DNA of 64,000 nucleotides, taken from positions 558,001 through 622,000 of the forward strand of contig NZ_JAXIWG010000002.1 in the NCBI RefSeq assembly GCF_034652275.1, given 5' to 3'. Below, one piece after another: positions 25,865 through 35,253 of this stretch. Position 1 is the first letter of the stretch. Every line of letters starts with the position of its first letter. The stretch is from Yoonia sp034652275. GTDB taxonomy: Bacteria; Pseudomonadota; Alphaproteobacteria; Rhodobacterales; Rhodobacteraceae. The notes under the pieces are model-generated. The model saw nothing but the letters and a program-made list of their open reading frames with translations. It was not told where the DNA came from and ran no database searches. The position numbers were made by a program, and so were the translations under genes.

Positions 25865-27394
25865 TCACATGATCTGGCCAAGCCACATCGCGCCGCCAAC
25901 CAACACTCCTCCCAGCGCCATCCACGACAGGCGTGCGATACGGCGTTGCGGCTTCGGTTCTGGCGGGGGGTTGTTCAGGCGGATCAGTGCCTGTTCGGCA
26001 AGGCGCGGCAGTTGGGGACCAAAGCGCGACAGGATCATCGCCGTGCGGCCAAGGTCGCGCAGCAGCGCCTTGGGCCCGATGCTTTGTTTGATGTAATCCT
26101 CGACCACAGGCTTCGCGACTTCCCAGATGTTCATGCGCAGGTCCAAAGACCGCGCCACACCTTCGACCACGACCATCGTGCGTTGCAGGTGGATCAGCTC
26201 TGTGCGGGTTTCCATGCCGAACCTTTCGGTCACCTCGAACAGATAGGACAAGAGCCGCGCCATCGAAATGCGGCTGGCATCCATGCCAAAAATCGGTTCA
26301 CCCACCGCGCGCAAGGCGCGGGCGAATTCATCGACATCGCGGTTTGCAGGGACATAGCCCGCCTCGAAATGGACTTCGGCCACACGCTGGTAATCCTTGC
26401 GGATGAACCCGAACAGGATCTCGGCATAGACGCGGCGGGTGTATTCGTCGATCCGGCCCATGATTCCGAAATCATAGGCGATGATATCGCCATTCGCGCT
26501 GACCTTCAGGTTGCCCTGATGCATGTCGCCGTGGAAATAGCCGTCGCGCAAAGCATGGTTCAGGAACAGTCCCAGCACACGGTTCGCCAGCACGCGCCGG
26601 TCGTGGCCTGCGGCATCCAGCGCCGGATTGTCGCCGATGTTGGTGCCTTCGGCCCAATCAAGCGTCATCACCCGCCGCCCCGACAGGTGCCAGCGCACCT
26701 GCGGCACGGTAAAACCGGCATCATCCTTTGTGTTGGCGGCGAATTCCGCTGCGGCAGAGCTTTCGAGCCGCAGGTCAAGTTCGCCCATGACCACGCCTTC
26801 GAAATGCGCGATCACATCCATCGGGCGCAACCGGCGCGACGATGGCGACAGAACCTCGATCGTGCGGGCGACGAAATAGAAGGCGTCGATGTCGCGGCGA
26901 AACGCGCGTTCGATTCCGGGGCGCAGGATCTTGACGGCGACAGCCTCGCCCGTGTCGGCAAGATGCGCTTTGTGGACCTGCGCCAGCGATGCGGCGGCGA
27001 CAGGGGCGGAAAAGGTGGAAAACAGCTTTTCCACGGGCATTCCCAGCTCTCGCTGGATTTCGGCCTTGGCCTCGGCCATCGAAAAGGGCGGCATCTTGTC
27101 CTGCAACACGCGCAGCTGCACGGCCATGTCGTCGCCGACGACATCGGGACGGGTCGACAGGATTTGCCCGAATTTGATGTAGGCGGGGCCAAGGGCCGTC
27201 AGCGCGCGGGGCGCGGGCGGCATCAAAGGGTCGCCCTTGTAGCCCAGCCATTGAAACGGCCAGACCAGCGTTCGCAGCGCGATACGTGGCACAGGGCCCA
27301 CGTCGAAGGCGTCCAAAATCACCTTCATCGCGCCTGTGCGTTCCAGCGTCGCCCCGGTGCGGATCAGCCGGATGATGTTGTGAGGTCCACGCAC
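25865..27394 (-). CDS. ubiB: Ubiquinone biosynthesis kinase-like protein UbiB
   Basis: 509 residues, ABC1/ADCK family atypical kinase needed for ubiquinone synthesis. The KxGQ motif (KFGQILSTRPD) near residue 95, the ADCK catalytic loop HGDMHQGN near 290, and a DFG (AYDFGIMGRID) are present; a C-terminal membrane helix (WMALGGVLVGGAMWLG) anchors it. I place the start at GTG 27394, two bases after the ubiE stop, giving the usual MRGPHNI-type N-terminus; an upstream start would overlap ubiE. Confidence 0.95.
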   Translation of the reverse strand: MRGPHNIIRLIRTGATLERTGAMKVILDAFDVGPVPRIALRTLVWPFQWLGYKGDPLMPPAPRALTALGPAYIKFGQILSTRPDVVGDDMAVQLRVLQDKMPPFSMAEAKAEIQRELGMPVEKLFSTFSAPVAAASLAQVHKAHLADTGEAVAVKILRPGIERAFRRDIDAFYFVARTIEVLSPSSRRLRPMDVIAHFEGVVMGELDLRLESSAAAEFAANTKDDAGFTVPQVRWHLSGRRVMTLDWAEGTNIGDNPALDAAGHDRRVLANRVLGLFLNHALRDGYFHGDMHQGNLKVSANGDIIAYDFGIMGRIDEYTRRVYAEILFGFIRKDYQRVAEVHFEAGYVPANRDVDEFARALRAVGEPIFGMDASRISMARLLSYLFEVTERFGMETRTELIHLQRTMVVVEGVARSLDLRMNIWEVAKPVVEDYIKQSIGPKALLRDLGRTAMILSRFGPQLPRLAEQALIRLNNPPPEPKPQRRIARLSWMALGGVLVGGAMWLGQIM

Positions 27395-27395
27395 C

Positions 27396-28148
27396 CTAGA
27401 GTTTCCACCCCGAATGCAGGGCGGCCACACCCATCGTCAGGTTGCGATACTTCGCATTGCCGAAGCCCGCGTCGCGGACCATGCCAAGGAACGTGTCCTG
27501 ATCGGGGAATTGCCGGATCGATTCGACCAGATATTGGTAACTGTCACGGTCGCCCGCGATGATCTGGCCCATGCGCGGGATCACGTTGAAGGAATAGGCG
27601 TCATAGGCGGCCTGCAACATCGGGTTGGGGATCTGGCTGAATTCCAGCACCATCAGCCGCCCGCCGGGTTTGAGCACGCGAAACGCCTCGGCCAATGCGT
27701 CCTGCGGGCGGGTCACGTTCCGGATGCCGAAGGAAATTGTGTAGACGTCGAATGTGTTCGCCTCGAACGGCAGCGCCATCGCATCGCCCACCACCCAGTC
27801 AAGGCTGTCGGAAAGGCGTGCAGCCTCGGCGCGTTTGCGGCCTTCGACCAGCATGGATTCGGTCAGATCAAGCACGGTCGCATGCCCGCGCCCTGCGCGT
27901 TTGAGGAACCGGAACGACACATCGCCGGTCCCGCCTGCGACATCCAGCAACCGCTGGCCGGGCCGCGGGGCCAGCCAGTCCATCATCGCGTCTTTCCAGA
28001 TCCGGTGAATCCCGCCGGACATCACGTCGTTCATGATGTCGTATTTGCTGGCGACAGAGGAAAACACGCCCTGCACACGGCCTGCCTTTTCATCTTCGCG
28101 GACGGTGTCGAAACCGAAATGGGTCGTCTTGTCTGTATCGTCGGTCAT
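27396..28148 (-). CDS. ubiE: Ubiquinone/menaquinone methyltransferase UbiE
   Basis: 250 residues. C-methyltransferase of ubiquinone synthesis using S-adenosylmethionine. VFSSVASKYDIMNDVMSGGI and HRIWKDAMMDWL are the UbiE signature, LLDVAGGTGDVSFRF is the SAM-binding motif I, and RVLKPGGRLMVLEFS the post-motif. Start is ATG 28148 (MTDDTDKTTHFGFDTV); a longer open frame upstream lies antisense to mutM and is not coding. First gene of the ubiE-ubiB operon, divergent from mutM, an arrangement common in Rhodobacterales. Confidence 0.96.
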   Translation of the reverse strand: MTDDTDKTTHFGFDTVREDEKAGRVQGVFSSVASKYDIMNDVMSGGIHRIWKDAMMDWLAPRPGQRLLDVAGGTGDVSFRFLKRAGRGHATVLDLTESMLVEGRKRAEAARLSDSLDWVVGDAMALPFEANTFDVYTISFGIRNVTRPQDALAEAFRVLKPGGRLMVLEFSQIPNPMLQAAYDAYSFNVIPRMGQIIAGDRDSYQYLVESIRQFPDQDTFLGMVRDAGFGNAKYRNLTMGVAALHSGWKL

Positions 28149-28233
28149 CGGGGCTTGTGGTCCTTTGCGCTCGTCCCAACTATAGGGCGCAGAGAGAGGC
28201 TTACAACGCCGACCCGCCGATAGAAAGTGCGCC

Positions 28234-29085
28234 ATGCCCGAATTGCCCGAGGTCGAAACCGTCAAGGCCGGAATAGCCCCCGTCATGACAGGGCAGATGA
28301 TTGCGCTGGCCGAGGTGAACCGGCCCGATCTGCGCTGGCCTTTCCCCGAGAACATGGCAGGCAGGCTGACGGGGCGGCGCGTGCTGGGTCTGCGGCGGCG
28401 GTCAAAATACATTCTTGTCGATCTCGACAGCGGCGAGACGTTGCTGATCCATCTGGGCATGTCTGGGCGGATGCTGGTGTCGGGGGCGGCGCAGGGCGCG
28501 TTCTATCACCCCCATCCCGCACCCGCGAAACACGACCACGTTGTGTTGCACATGGACGGCGGCGCGCGCATCACCTTCAACGATGCCCGCCGCTTTGGTG
28601 CGATGGACCTGATGCCGACGGCGGCGCAGGACGATCACTGGCTGATCCGCGATCTGGGGCCGGAGCCTTTGGGCAATGCGTTCGACGAATCCTACCTGAT
28701 CGCACGGCTGAAAGGGCGCAATACGCCGATCAAATCGGCCTTGCTCGACCAGCGGATCGTGGCGGGGCTGGGCAATATCTACGTCTGCGAGGTGCTGTTC
28801 CGCGCGGGAATCAACCCGCGGCGCAAGGCGGGCCAGATTGCTGCGCGGCGGGTCGCAACGCTTGTGCCGCTGATCCGCGATGTGTTGAACGAGGCGATCG
28901 CGGCGGGCGGATCGAGCCTGCGGGACTACCGGCAAAGCGATGGCGAACTGGGCTATTTCCAGCATGGATTTCAAGTCTATGACCGCGAAGGCGCCCCCTG
29001 CGTCACCCCCGATTGCGGCCAGCCGATCAGCCGAATCGTGCAGTCAGGCAGGTCATCTTTCTTTTGCGCGCAATGCCAAAGATAA
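28234..29085 (+). CDS. mutM: Formamidopyrimidine-DNA glycosylase MutM
   Basis: 283 residues. Base-excision repair enzyme removing 8-oxoguanine. The N-terminal PELPEVETVKAGI supplies the catalytic Pro2 and Glu3; LLDQRIVAGLGNIYVCEVLF is the helix-two-turn-helix, and the C-terminus carries the zinc finger with cysteine pairs CVTPDC and CAQC. Divergent from ubiE with an 85-base gap. Confidence 0.97.
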   Translation: MPELPEVETVKAGIAPVMTGQMIALAEVNRPDLRWPFPENMAGRLTGRRVLGLRRRSKYILVDLDSGETLLIHLGMSGRMLVSGAAQGAFYHPHPAPAKHDHVVLHMDGGARITFNDARRFGAMDLMPTAAQDDHWLIRDLGPEPLGNAFDESYLIARLKGRNTPIKSALLDQRIVAGLGNIYVCEVLFRAGINPRRKAGQIAARRVATLVPLIRDVLNEAIAAGGSSLRDYRQSDGELGYFQHGFQVYDREGAPCVTPDCGQPISRIVQSGRSSFFCAQCQR

Positions 29086-29147
29086 CTTGAACCATGCGCT
29101 GCCTTTGTTAAGCACTAGGGTCTGACCATCAGCAAAAGGACGGCAGC

Positions 29148-29924
29148 ATGGCATTCGAGAACATCATCGTCGACACCCGCGACGACGTGGCGACCATCAC
29201 GCTGAACCGGCCCGATGCGCTGAATGCGCTGAACGGCGATCTGCTGCGCGAGCTTTGTACAGCGCTGGAAGAGGCCGACGCCAGCGACAAGGTGCGCTGC
29301 ATCATCATCACCGGATCGGACAAAGCCTTTGCCGCCGGTGCGGATATCGCTGAAATGGCGGACAAGACCTTTGTCGATCTCTACACTACGCGGTTCTTCG
29401 AGAATGAGACCGACCGGTTCAACCGCACACGCAAGCCGATCATCGCTGCTGTTGCGGGCTATGCGCTGGGCGGGGGATGCGAATTGGCGATGATGTGCGA
29501 TTTCATCATCGCCGCCGATACCGCCAAATTCGGCCAGCCCGAGATCAACCTTGGCGTGATCGCGGGCCTTGGCGGCACGCAGCGCCTGACCCGTTTCGTG
29601 GGCAAGGCCAAGTCGATGGACATGCATCTGACAGGCCGTTTCATGGATGCTGCCGAGGCCGAACGCAGCGGGCTGGTCAGCCGCGTTGTCCCTGCCAAGG
29701 ATCTTCTGGCCGAGGCGCGTAAATCCGCGGGCAAGATCGCCGCAAAATCACAGATTGCGGCGATGGCCGCCAAGGATGCCGTCAACCGCGCCTATGAAAC
29801 CACGCTGGCCGAAGGGCTGCAGTACGAACGACGTCTGTTCCAGTCCATGTTCGCCACCGACGACCAGACCGAAGGCATGACCGCCTTTCTGGAAAAGCGC
29901 GAGGCGCAGTTCCGCGACCGCTAA
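29148..29924 (+). CDS. Enoyl-CoA hydratase
   Basis: 258 residues, crotonase family, hydrating trans-2-enoyl-CoA in beta-oxidation. The oxyanion-hole segments FAAGADIAEMADKTF and AVAGYALGGGCELAMMCDFI are typical, with two glutamates in CELAMM and GQPEINLGVIAGLGGTQRL that correspond to the catalytic pair of mitochondrial-type hydratases. AGGACGGCAGC precedes the ATG. It sits alone between mutM and rpsT, as in many roseobacters. Confidence 0.93.
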   Translation: MAFENIIVDTRDDVATITLNRPDALNALNGDLLRELCTALEEADASDKVRCIIITGSDKAFAAGADIAEMADKTFVDLYTTRFFENETDRFNRTRKPIIAAVAGYALGGGCELAMMCDFIIAADTAKFGQPEINLGVIAGLGGTQRLTRFVGKAKSMDMHLTGRFMDAAEAERSGLVSRVVPAKDLLAEARKSAGKIAAKSQIAAMAAKDAVNRAYETTLAEGLQYERRLFQSMFATDDQTEGMTAFLEKREAQFRDR

Positions 29925-30071
29925 GATTTCGGGTTTCCTTCGGGGAAAAACTGCACTAAGGCGGACCCCACATGCGCGAGAGGCCCGCCTAGGCCAGAAT
30001 CACCGGTACTGAACCCGGTCGGGGCTTTTTGCGCTTAACAGATCAATTTGACCCGACGAAGGGAAAGACCC

Positions 30072-30335
30072 ATGGCAAACTCACCACAGTCCAAAAAGCG
30101 GGCCCGTCAGAACGACGCCCGTTTCCAGGTTAACAAGATGCGCCGTTCGCGTATCCGCACGTTCCTGCGCAAAGTCGAAGAGGCGATCACCTCTGGCGAT
30201 CAAGCCGCAGCGATCGCAGCCCTGCGCGCCGCCCAGCCCGAGCTGATGCGCGGCGTGACCAAAGGCGTTGTGCATAAGAACACCGCCGCCCGGAAAATGT
30301 CGCGCCTGTCCGCCCGCGTGAAAGCGATCGGCTGA
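30072..30335 (+). CDS. rpsT: 30S ribosomal protein S20
   Basis: 87 residues, basic, all-helical. NSPQSKKRARQNDARFQVNK and TKGVVHKNTAARKMSRLSAR are S20 signatures. Start is ATG 30072 with GAAGGGAAAG just upstream; an earlier start at 30048 would include the ribosome site. Followed by a strong intrinsic terminator at 30365. Its position ahead of dnaA is a conserved alphaproteobacterial neighbourhood. Confidence 0.97.
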   Translation: MANSPQSKKRARQNDARFQVNKMRRSRIRTFLRKVEEAITSGDQAAAIAALRAAQPELMRGVTKGVVHKNTAARKMSRLSARVKAIG

Positions 30336-30364
30336 GCCACCGGCGACAACCGGCCGGATTCGAC

Positions 30365-30397
30365 AAAGACGCGTCCTTTTGGGGCGCGTCTTTTTTT
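30365..30397 (+). terminator. Intrinsic terminator of rpsT
   Basis: AAAGACGCG and CGCGTCTTT form a perfect 9-base stem with an 11-base loop, followed by further T residues (seven T in a row overlapping the stem end). It lies 30 bases after the rpsT stop. Confidence 0.9.
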
Positions 30398-30919
30398 GTG
30401 CAAGTGTTGCAGCCCTGCCGAGATTTCGGCGCAAAACAAAGGCCCCGAAGATTCTTTTCGGGCAAAGTCAGAGTCAAGCGCGTTGTTGTGTTGAAGCAGC
30501 CCCAAACCCCTTGCTAGCTTGATGCTGCGATTCACATCGTTCCGGGGGGACATGGGGGGATCGGTCCGGTTTGACATGTTGAAACCTGCCTTTGCGGGGG
30601 ACTTGTCGGGCATCACGGGATCGGGCTCCATGCAAATGTGACAGGGAAAACTGCGCAAGCAGGGGCGCCCGACATTTGTGTCTGCTTGGACGCCAAGGTC
30701 TGCTCCTTGGTGTCTGTGGCTGTCATGTCACCGTTCGTCTGCCGTTTTGGCCGCGACCTCCTGTCGTTGCCGTGAATGGACCGTAGTTTGGCAAAGCGTC
30801 TTCCGGCCGGAGAGGGACACTCCGGGCTGTGTGATCGCTGTTGTCGGGTGCGATGTGTGACCGCGTGAAGGTGTGCGGCTCTGCGGTGGGGTTGTGCGGG
30901 GTTTAGGGTAAAGAAGAGA
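30398..30919 (+). promoter_or_regulatory. Long leader and promoter region of dnaA, no gene
   Basis: About 520 bases without a convincing gene. It starts with a CCCGAA...TTCGGG hairpin (30444-30462) and contains G-rich runs (CCGGGGGGACATGGGGGGATC near 30541). Short frames at 30592-30786 and 30678-30860 have no homology I recognise and no ribosome site. I found no TTATCCACA-type DnaA box, so I do not call an origin. It probably carries the dnaA promoter and a long untranslated leader. Confidence 0.5.
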
Positions 30920-32263
30920 ATGACGAACGATATCTGGGCAAAGGTGCTGCTTTCACTGAAAGGGGCCCTTGGGGTCAACAATTTTTCCAACTGGATCGAA
31001 CCTCTCGAGTTTTCCCGACTGGCGGATGGTGTCGCCGTTTTTCATGTCCCCACCAATTTCATCGGCAACTATGTGTCCCAGAATTTCGGCGACCAGATCA
31101 TCTATCATCTGGGCCAGCAGGGCGAAGACGTGCAACGCCTGCAGTTCAAGGTGCCTGCCATGGCGCAGGCCGCGCCGAAACCCGCGCCCAAGCCTGCGAC
31201 GCGGACTGTCGGCGTTGACGAAATCTCCGGCTCTCCGCTGGATGCGCGGTTTACGTTTGACACTTTTGTCGTGGGCAAGCCCAACGAACTGGCTCATGCC
31301 GCTGCGCGCCGTGTCGCCGATGGCGGGCCTGTGACCTTTAACCCGCTGTTTCTTTATGGCGGGGTCGGTCTGGGCAAGACGCACCTGATGCACGCGATCG
31401 CGCATGAATTGCAGCGCCGGTCGCCGGAACTGAACGTGCTGTATCTGTCCGCCGAACAATTCATGTACCGGTTCATCACCGCGCTGCGCGAACGCAAGAT
31501 GATGGATTTCAAGCAGTTGTTCCGGTCCGTCGATGTGCTGATGGTCGATGACGTGCAGTTTATCGCGGGCAAAGACAGCACGCAGGAAGAATTCTTCCAC
31601 ACCTTCAACGCGCTGGTGGACGGCCAAAAACAGATTATCATTTCCGCCGACCGCGCCCCGGGCGAGATCAAGGACCTTGAGGACCGTATCCGGTCGCGCC
31701 TGCAATGCGGGCTGGTCGTCGACCTGCACCCGACCGATTACGAACTGCGCCTTGGTATCCTGCAGTCCAAGGTCGATGCATTTTCGGCGCAATACCCCGG
31801 TCTGGCGGTTGCCCCGGGTGTGCTCGAATTTCTGGCGCATCGCATCTCGACAAACGTCCGTGTTCTTGAGGGCGCGTTGACCCGTCTTTTTGCTTTCGCC
31901 TCGCTTGTCGGGCGCGAAATCAATCTGGAACTGACACAGGATTGCCTGTCCGACATTCTCAAGGCGTCGGATCGCAAGGTCACGGTCGAGGAAATCCAGC
32001 GCAAGGTGTCCGAACATTACAACATCCGCCTGTCCGACATGATCGGCCCAAAGCGCGTGCGCAACTATGCCCGCCCGCGCCAGATGGCGATGTATCTGGC
32101 CAAGCAGATGACCAACCGGTCCCTGCCGGAAATCGGGCGGCGGTTCGGTGGGCGCGACCACACGACGGTCATGCACGGCGTGCGCAAGATCGAGGAACTC
32201 AAACAGCTGGACAGCCAGATCGCGGATGATCTGGAGCTGCTGCGCCGCGCACTGGAAGCATAG
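30920..32263 (+). CDS. dnaA: Chromosomal replication initiator DnaA
   Basis: 447 residues. Domain I (1-75), a Pro/Ala-rich linker (80-100), AAA+ domain III with Walker A GGVGLGKT at residues 147-154 and Walker B VLMVDD at 206-211, and domain IV with the DnaA-box-binding signature GRDHTTVMHGVRKIEEL near the C-terminus. AAGAGA precedes the ATG. It heads the dnaA-dnaN-recF order, with gyrB further on. Confidence 0.98.
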   Translation: MTNDIWAKVLLSLKGALGVNNFSNWIEPLEFSRLADGVAVFHVPTNFIGNYVSQNFGDQIIYHLGQQGEDVQRLQFKVPAMAQAAPKPAPKPATRTVGVDEISGSPLDARFTFDTFVVGKPNELAHAAARRVADGGPVTFNPLFLYGGVGLGKTHLMHAIAHELQRRSPELNVLYLSAEQFMYRFITALRERKMMDFKQLFRSVDVLMVDDVQFIAGKDSTQEEFFHTFNALVDGQKQIIISADRAPGEIKDLEDRIRSRLQCGLVVDLHPTDYELRLGILQSKVDAFSAQYPGLAVAPGVLEFLAHRISTNVRVLEGALTRLFAFASLVGREINLELTQDCLSDILKASDRKVTVEEIQRKVSEHYNIRLSDMIGPKRVRNYARPRQMAMYLAKQMTNRSLPEIGRRFGGRDHTTVMHGVRKIEELKQLDSQIADDLELLRRALEA

Positions 32264-32376
32264 CCGCGCTTGACGCTGGGCCTTGCATCAGAAACAAAAC
32301 ACTTGAGGCCGCGCCGGAATGCAGTAGATTTCGCGTCCCGGCCACGTCCGGCAACAAGATAGGCGGAGATTGGGAC

Positions 32377-33495
32377 ATGAAATTCAGCATCGAACGCGCG
32401 GTATTGCTCAAGGCGGTCGCGCAGGCCCAATCCGTCGTGGAACGGCGCAACACGATCCCGATCCTTGCCAACGTCCTGATTGAGGCGCTGGGCGATGAGG
32501 TGCATTTCCGCGCCACCGACCTTGATATCGAAATCGTTGACAAGGCTCCCGCCAAGGTTGAACGCGCGGGTGCAACAACCGTGTCGGCCGTGACCCTGAA
32601 CGAGATCGTGCGCAAACTGCCCGATGGTGCGCTGGTCACCCTGACCGAGGAAAGCGCCACAGGCCGCCTGACGATCGAGGCGGGGCGGTCCAACTTTTCG
32701 CTCGCGACGCTGCCCAAGGAAGATTTCCCTGTGATGGCCTCGTCCGATTACGCGGCGAATTTTTCGGCCAAGGCACCCGTGCTGCGGCGTCTGTTCGACA
32801 AATCCAAATTCGCGATCTCGACGGAAGAAACGCGGTATTACCTCAACGGCGTCTACATGCACGTTGCCGATGGCGAAAACGGCAAGGTGCTGCGCTGTGT
32901 GGCGACAGACGGTCACCGTCTGGCACGGATCGATGCGGAACTGCCGATGGGTGCCGAAAGCATGGCCGGCGTGATCGTGCCGCGCAAGACCGTGGGCGAA
33001 TTGCGCAAGCTGCTGGACGATGACGACATGAAGATTGCCGTGTCGGTCTCCGAAACCAAGATCCGCTTTGCCACGCCCGATATCACCCTGACGTCCAAGG
33101 TGATCGACGGCACCTTCCCCGATTACACCCGCGTTATACCGCAGGGCAACACCCGCAGGCTCGAAGTCGATGCCAGCGAATTCGCCCGCGCCGTGGACCG
33201 TGTAGCGACCGTGTCGTCGGAACGGTCGCGCGCCGTGAAGCTGTCGCTGGACGAGGACCGGCTGATCCTGTCGGTCAATTCGCCGGATTCTGGTGCCGCC
33301 GAGGAAGAACTGGCCGTCGCCTATTCCGACGAACGGCTGGAAATCGGGTTCAACGCGAAATACCTGCTCGAAATCGCAAGCCAGGTTGACCGCGAGAACG
33401 CCGTTTTCATGTTCAATTCCTCGGGCGATCCGACGCTGATGCGCGAAGGCAACGACATGTCGGCGATCTATGTCGTCATGCCGATGCGCGTGTGA
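32377..33495 (+). CDS. dnaN: DNA polymerase III beta sliding clamp
   Basis: 372 residues, normal length. Three-domain clamp: NTIPILANVLIEALGDEVHF in domain I, RCVATDGHRLARIDAEL in domain II and the C-terminal FNSSGDPTLMREGNDMSAIYVVMPMRV-type tail (the family MPMR ending). GGAG lies upstream (GGCGGAGATTGGGAC). 113 bases separate it from dnaA; recF follows after 40 bases. Confidence 0.98.
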   Translation: MKFSIERAVLLKAVAQAQSVVERRNTIPILANVLIEALGDEVHFRATDLDIEIVDKAPAKVERAGATTVSAVTLNEIVRKLPDGALVTLTEESATGRLTIEAGRSNFSLATLPKEDFPVMASSDYAANFSAKAPVLRRLFDKSKFAISTEETRYYLNGVYMHVADGENGKVLRCVATDGHRLARIDAELPMGAESMAGVIVPRKTVGELRKLLDDDDMKIAVSVSETKIRFATPDITLTSKVIDGTFPDYTRVIPQGNTRRLEVDASEFARAVDRVATVSSERSRAVKLSLDEDRLILSVNSPDSGAAEEELAVAYSDERLEIGFNAKYLLEIASQVDRENAVFMFNSSGDPTLMREGNDMSAIYVVMPMRV

Positions 33496-33535
33496 CGGGG
33501 CAAAACACGGCTGGCGGCATGACCCGGCGGTGCCT

Positions 33536-34636
33536 ATGACCGGGCTTGCCCTTTCGCAACTCACCCTGTCGCATTTCCGGTCGCATAAACGGGCGGTGCT
33601 GGACCTCGATCCGCGCCCGCTGGCGATCTACGGGCCGAACGGCGCAGGCAAGACCAACATCCTTGAGGCTGTGTCGCTGTTGTCGCCGGGGCGCGGGTTG
33701 CGCCGTGCGGGGGCCGACGATCTGGCGCGCCGGCCAGAGGCGCTGGGCTGGAAGATCACCGGCCTCCTGCAATCGCTGTATCAGGTCCATGAAATCGAAA
33801 CCTGGGCCGAAACAGGCCAGCCGCGCCAGTTGCGCATCGACGGCAAGACAGCGCCACAGGTCGCCTTGGGCCGGATCGCGCGGGTGCTGTGGCTGGTGCC
33901 CGCGATGGACCGGCTGTGGATCGAAGGGGCGGACGGGCGGCGGCGCTTTCTTGACCGCGCGACGCTAAGTTTTGAGCCCAGCCATGCCGATTCCGTCCTG
34001 ACCTATGAAAAGGCGATGCGCGAACGCAACCGCCTGCTCAAAGACATGGTGCGCGACCCGCATTGGTATGCCGCGATCGAAGGCCAGATGGCCGAGGCCG
34101 CAAGCCAGATCACCGCGAACCGCACGCAGGCCATTGCGGCGCTGACGGCGGCACAGGCCGAGGCGGTCAGCGCCTTTCCCACCGCGCTGCTGTCACTGAC
34201 CTATGCGGACCCGCTGCCTGATGATCTGCAATCCGCATTGGCCGATCATCGCAGCCGCGACATGGCGGCGGGGCGCACGTTGCTGGGGCCGCACCGCGCC
34301 GATCTTGACGCCGTCTTTGCCGACAAGAACGTGCCCGCCCGCGACTGTTCCACCGGAGAGCAGAAAGCCCTGCTGATTAGCCTGATCCTCGCCAATGCGC
34401 GCGCGCTGGCGCAGGATTTCGGCGCGCCGCCGATCCTTTTGCTGGACGAGGTCGCAGCCCATCTTGACGCCACCCGCCGCGCAGCACTTTATGACGAAAT
34501 CTGCGCGCTGGGCGCACAGGCGTTCATGACAGGCACGGGGCCTGAACTGTTCGCCGAACTGGGGTCCCGCGCGCAATACGCCGAAGTCACCGAAACGCAC
34601 GGCCAGTCGGCAGTGGAGCGCAAAGACGCAATATGA
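33536..34636 (+). CDS. recF: DNA replication/repair protein RecF
   Basis: 366 residues. SMC-like ATPase of the RecFOR pathway that loads RecA at gaps. Walker A YGPNGAGKTNILEAV is near residue 40, the signature DCSTGEQKALLISLILANA near 270, and Walker B PPILLLDEVAAHLD near 300. I chose ATG 33536 (MTGLALSQLTL) over an in-frame start at 33470 that lies inside dnaN. Stop overlaps the LysE-type gene by ATGA. Confidence 0.96.
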   Translation: MTGLALSQLTLSHFRSHKRAVLDLDPRPLAIYGPNGAGKTNILEAVSLLSPGRGLRRAGADDLARRPEALGWKITGLLQSLYQVHEIETWAETGQPRQLRIDGKTAPQVALGRIARVLWLVPAMDRLWIEGADGRRRFLDRATLSFEPSHADSVLTYEKAMRERNRLLKDMVRDPHWYAAIEGQMAEAASQITANRTQAIAALTAAQAEAVSAFPTALLSLTYADPLPDDLQSALADHRSRDMAAGRTLLGPHRADLDAVFADKNVPARDCSTGEQKALLISLILANARALAQDFGAPPILLLDEVAAHLDATRRAALYDEICALGAQAFMTGTGPELFAELGSRAQYAEVTETHGQSAVERKDAI

Positions 34637-35253
34637 CCGTTACCGCCTCGGGCCTTGTGCTGTATGCCGGTGCCTTGCTGATCCTGTTCGTCACACCCGG
34701 TCCGGTCTGGGTCGCGCTGCTGGCGCGGTCGCTATCGGGCGGGTTTCCGGCCGCCTGGCCCTTGGCTGTTGGAGTAGCGTTGGGCGATATCTTCTGGCCG
34801 CTTGTCGCAATCCTAGGCGTGACATGGCTGGTCTCTGCCTTTGCCGAGGTCATGCTGGTCATGAAATGGATCGCCGTAGCCGTGTTCATCGTCATGGGGG
34901 TCGGGCTGATCCGGTCGGGGGGGCACACGCTGCGCGCGGACAGCCGCCTGACACGTCCGGGGCGCTGGGCGGGGTTTGTTGCAGGCGTCGCGGTGATCCT
35001 TGGCAACCCCAAGGCGGTGCTGTTCTACATGGGCGTGCTGCCGGGGTTTTTCGATCTGACGCGGGTCACGGTGGCAGACATCGTCGCGATCTGCACGCTG
35101 AGTTTCGTGATCCCGCTTGTCGGCAATCTGCTGCTGGCGGGGTTCATCGGGCGGATGCGCGGCGCGCTGAAATCGCCTGAAACGCTGCGCCGGATCAATC
35201 TCGTGGCGGGCTGGCTGTTGATCGCTGTCGGGATCGTTATTGCTGTGACCTGA
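34633..35253 (+). CDS. LysE/RhtB-family exporter
   Basis: 206 residues with about six membrane segments. LysE-type proteins export amino acids or related compounds. The family start LLILFVTPGPVWVALLARSL and LGDIFWPLVAILGV, plus GNPKAVLFYMGVLPGFFDL near residue 125, are diagnostic; the substrate cannot be deduced. Its coupling to recF by a 4-base overlap looks like a chance of gene order. Its 3' end overlaps the convergent tetR gene by 17 bases. Confidence 0.9.
   Translation: MTVTASGLVLYAGALLILFVTPGPVWVALLARSLSGGFPAAWPLAVGVALGDIFWPLVAILGVTWLVSAFAEVMLVMKWIAVAVFIVMGVGLIRSGGHTLRADSRLTRPGRWAGFVAGVAVILGNPKAVLFYMGVLPGFFDLTRVTVADIVAICTLSFVIPLVGNLLLAGFIGRMRGALKSPETLRRINLVAGWLLIAVGIVIAVT

Noticed and set aside
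25495..25872. Open frames on both strands in the flgD-ubiB gap
   Set aside because: Translations are Arg/His/Trp-rich and unlike any family; they overlap each other and ubiB.
30592..30860. Two short frames upstream of dnaA
   Set aside because: No ribosome site, no similarity, Cys/Trp-rich translations.
30398..30919. Possible replication origin next to dnaA
   Set aside because: No TTATCCACA-type DnaA boxes or AT-rich unwinding stretch were seen; in many alphaproteobacteria the origin lies elsewhere.
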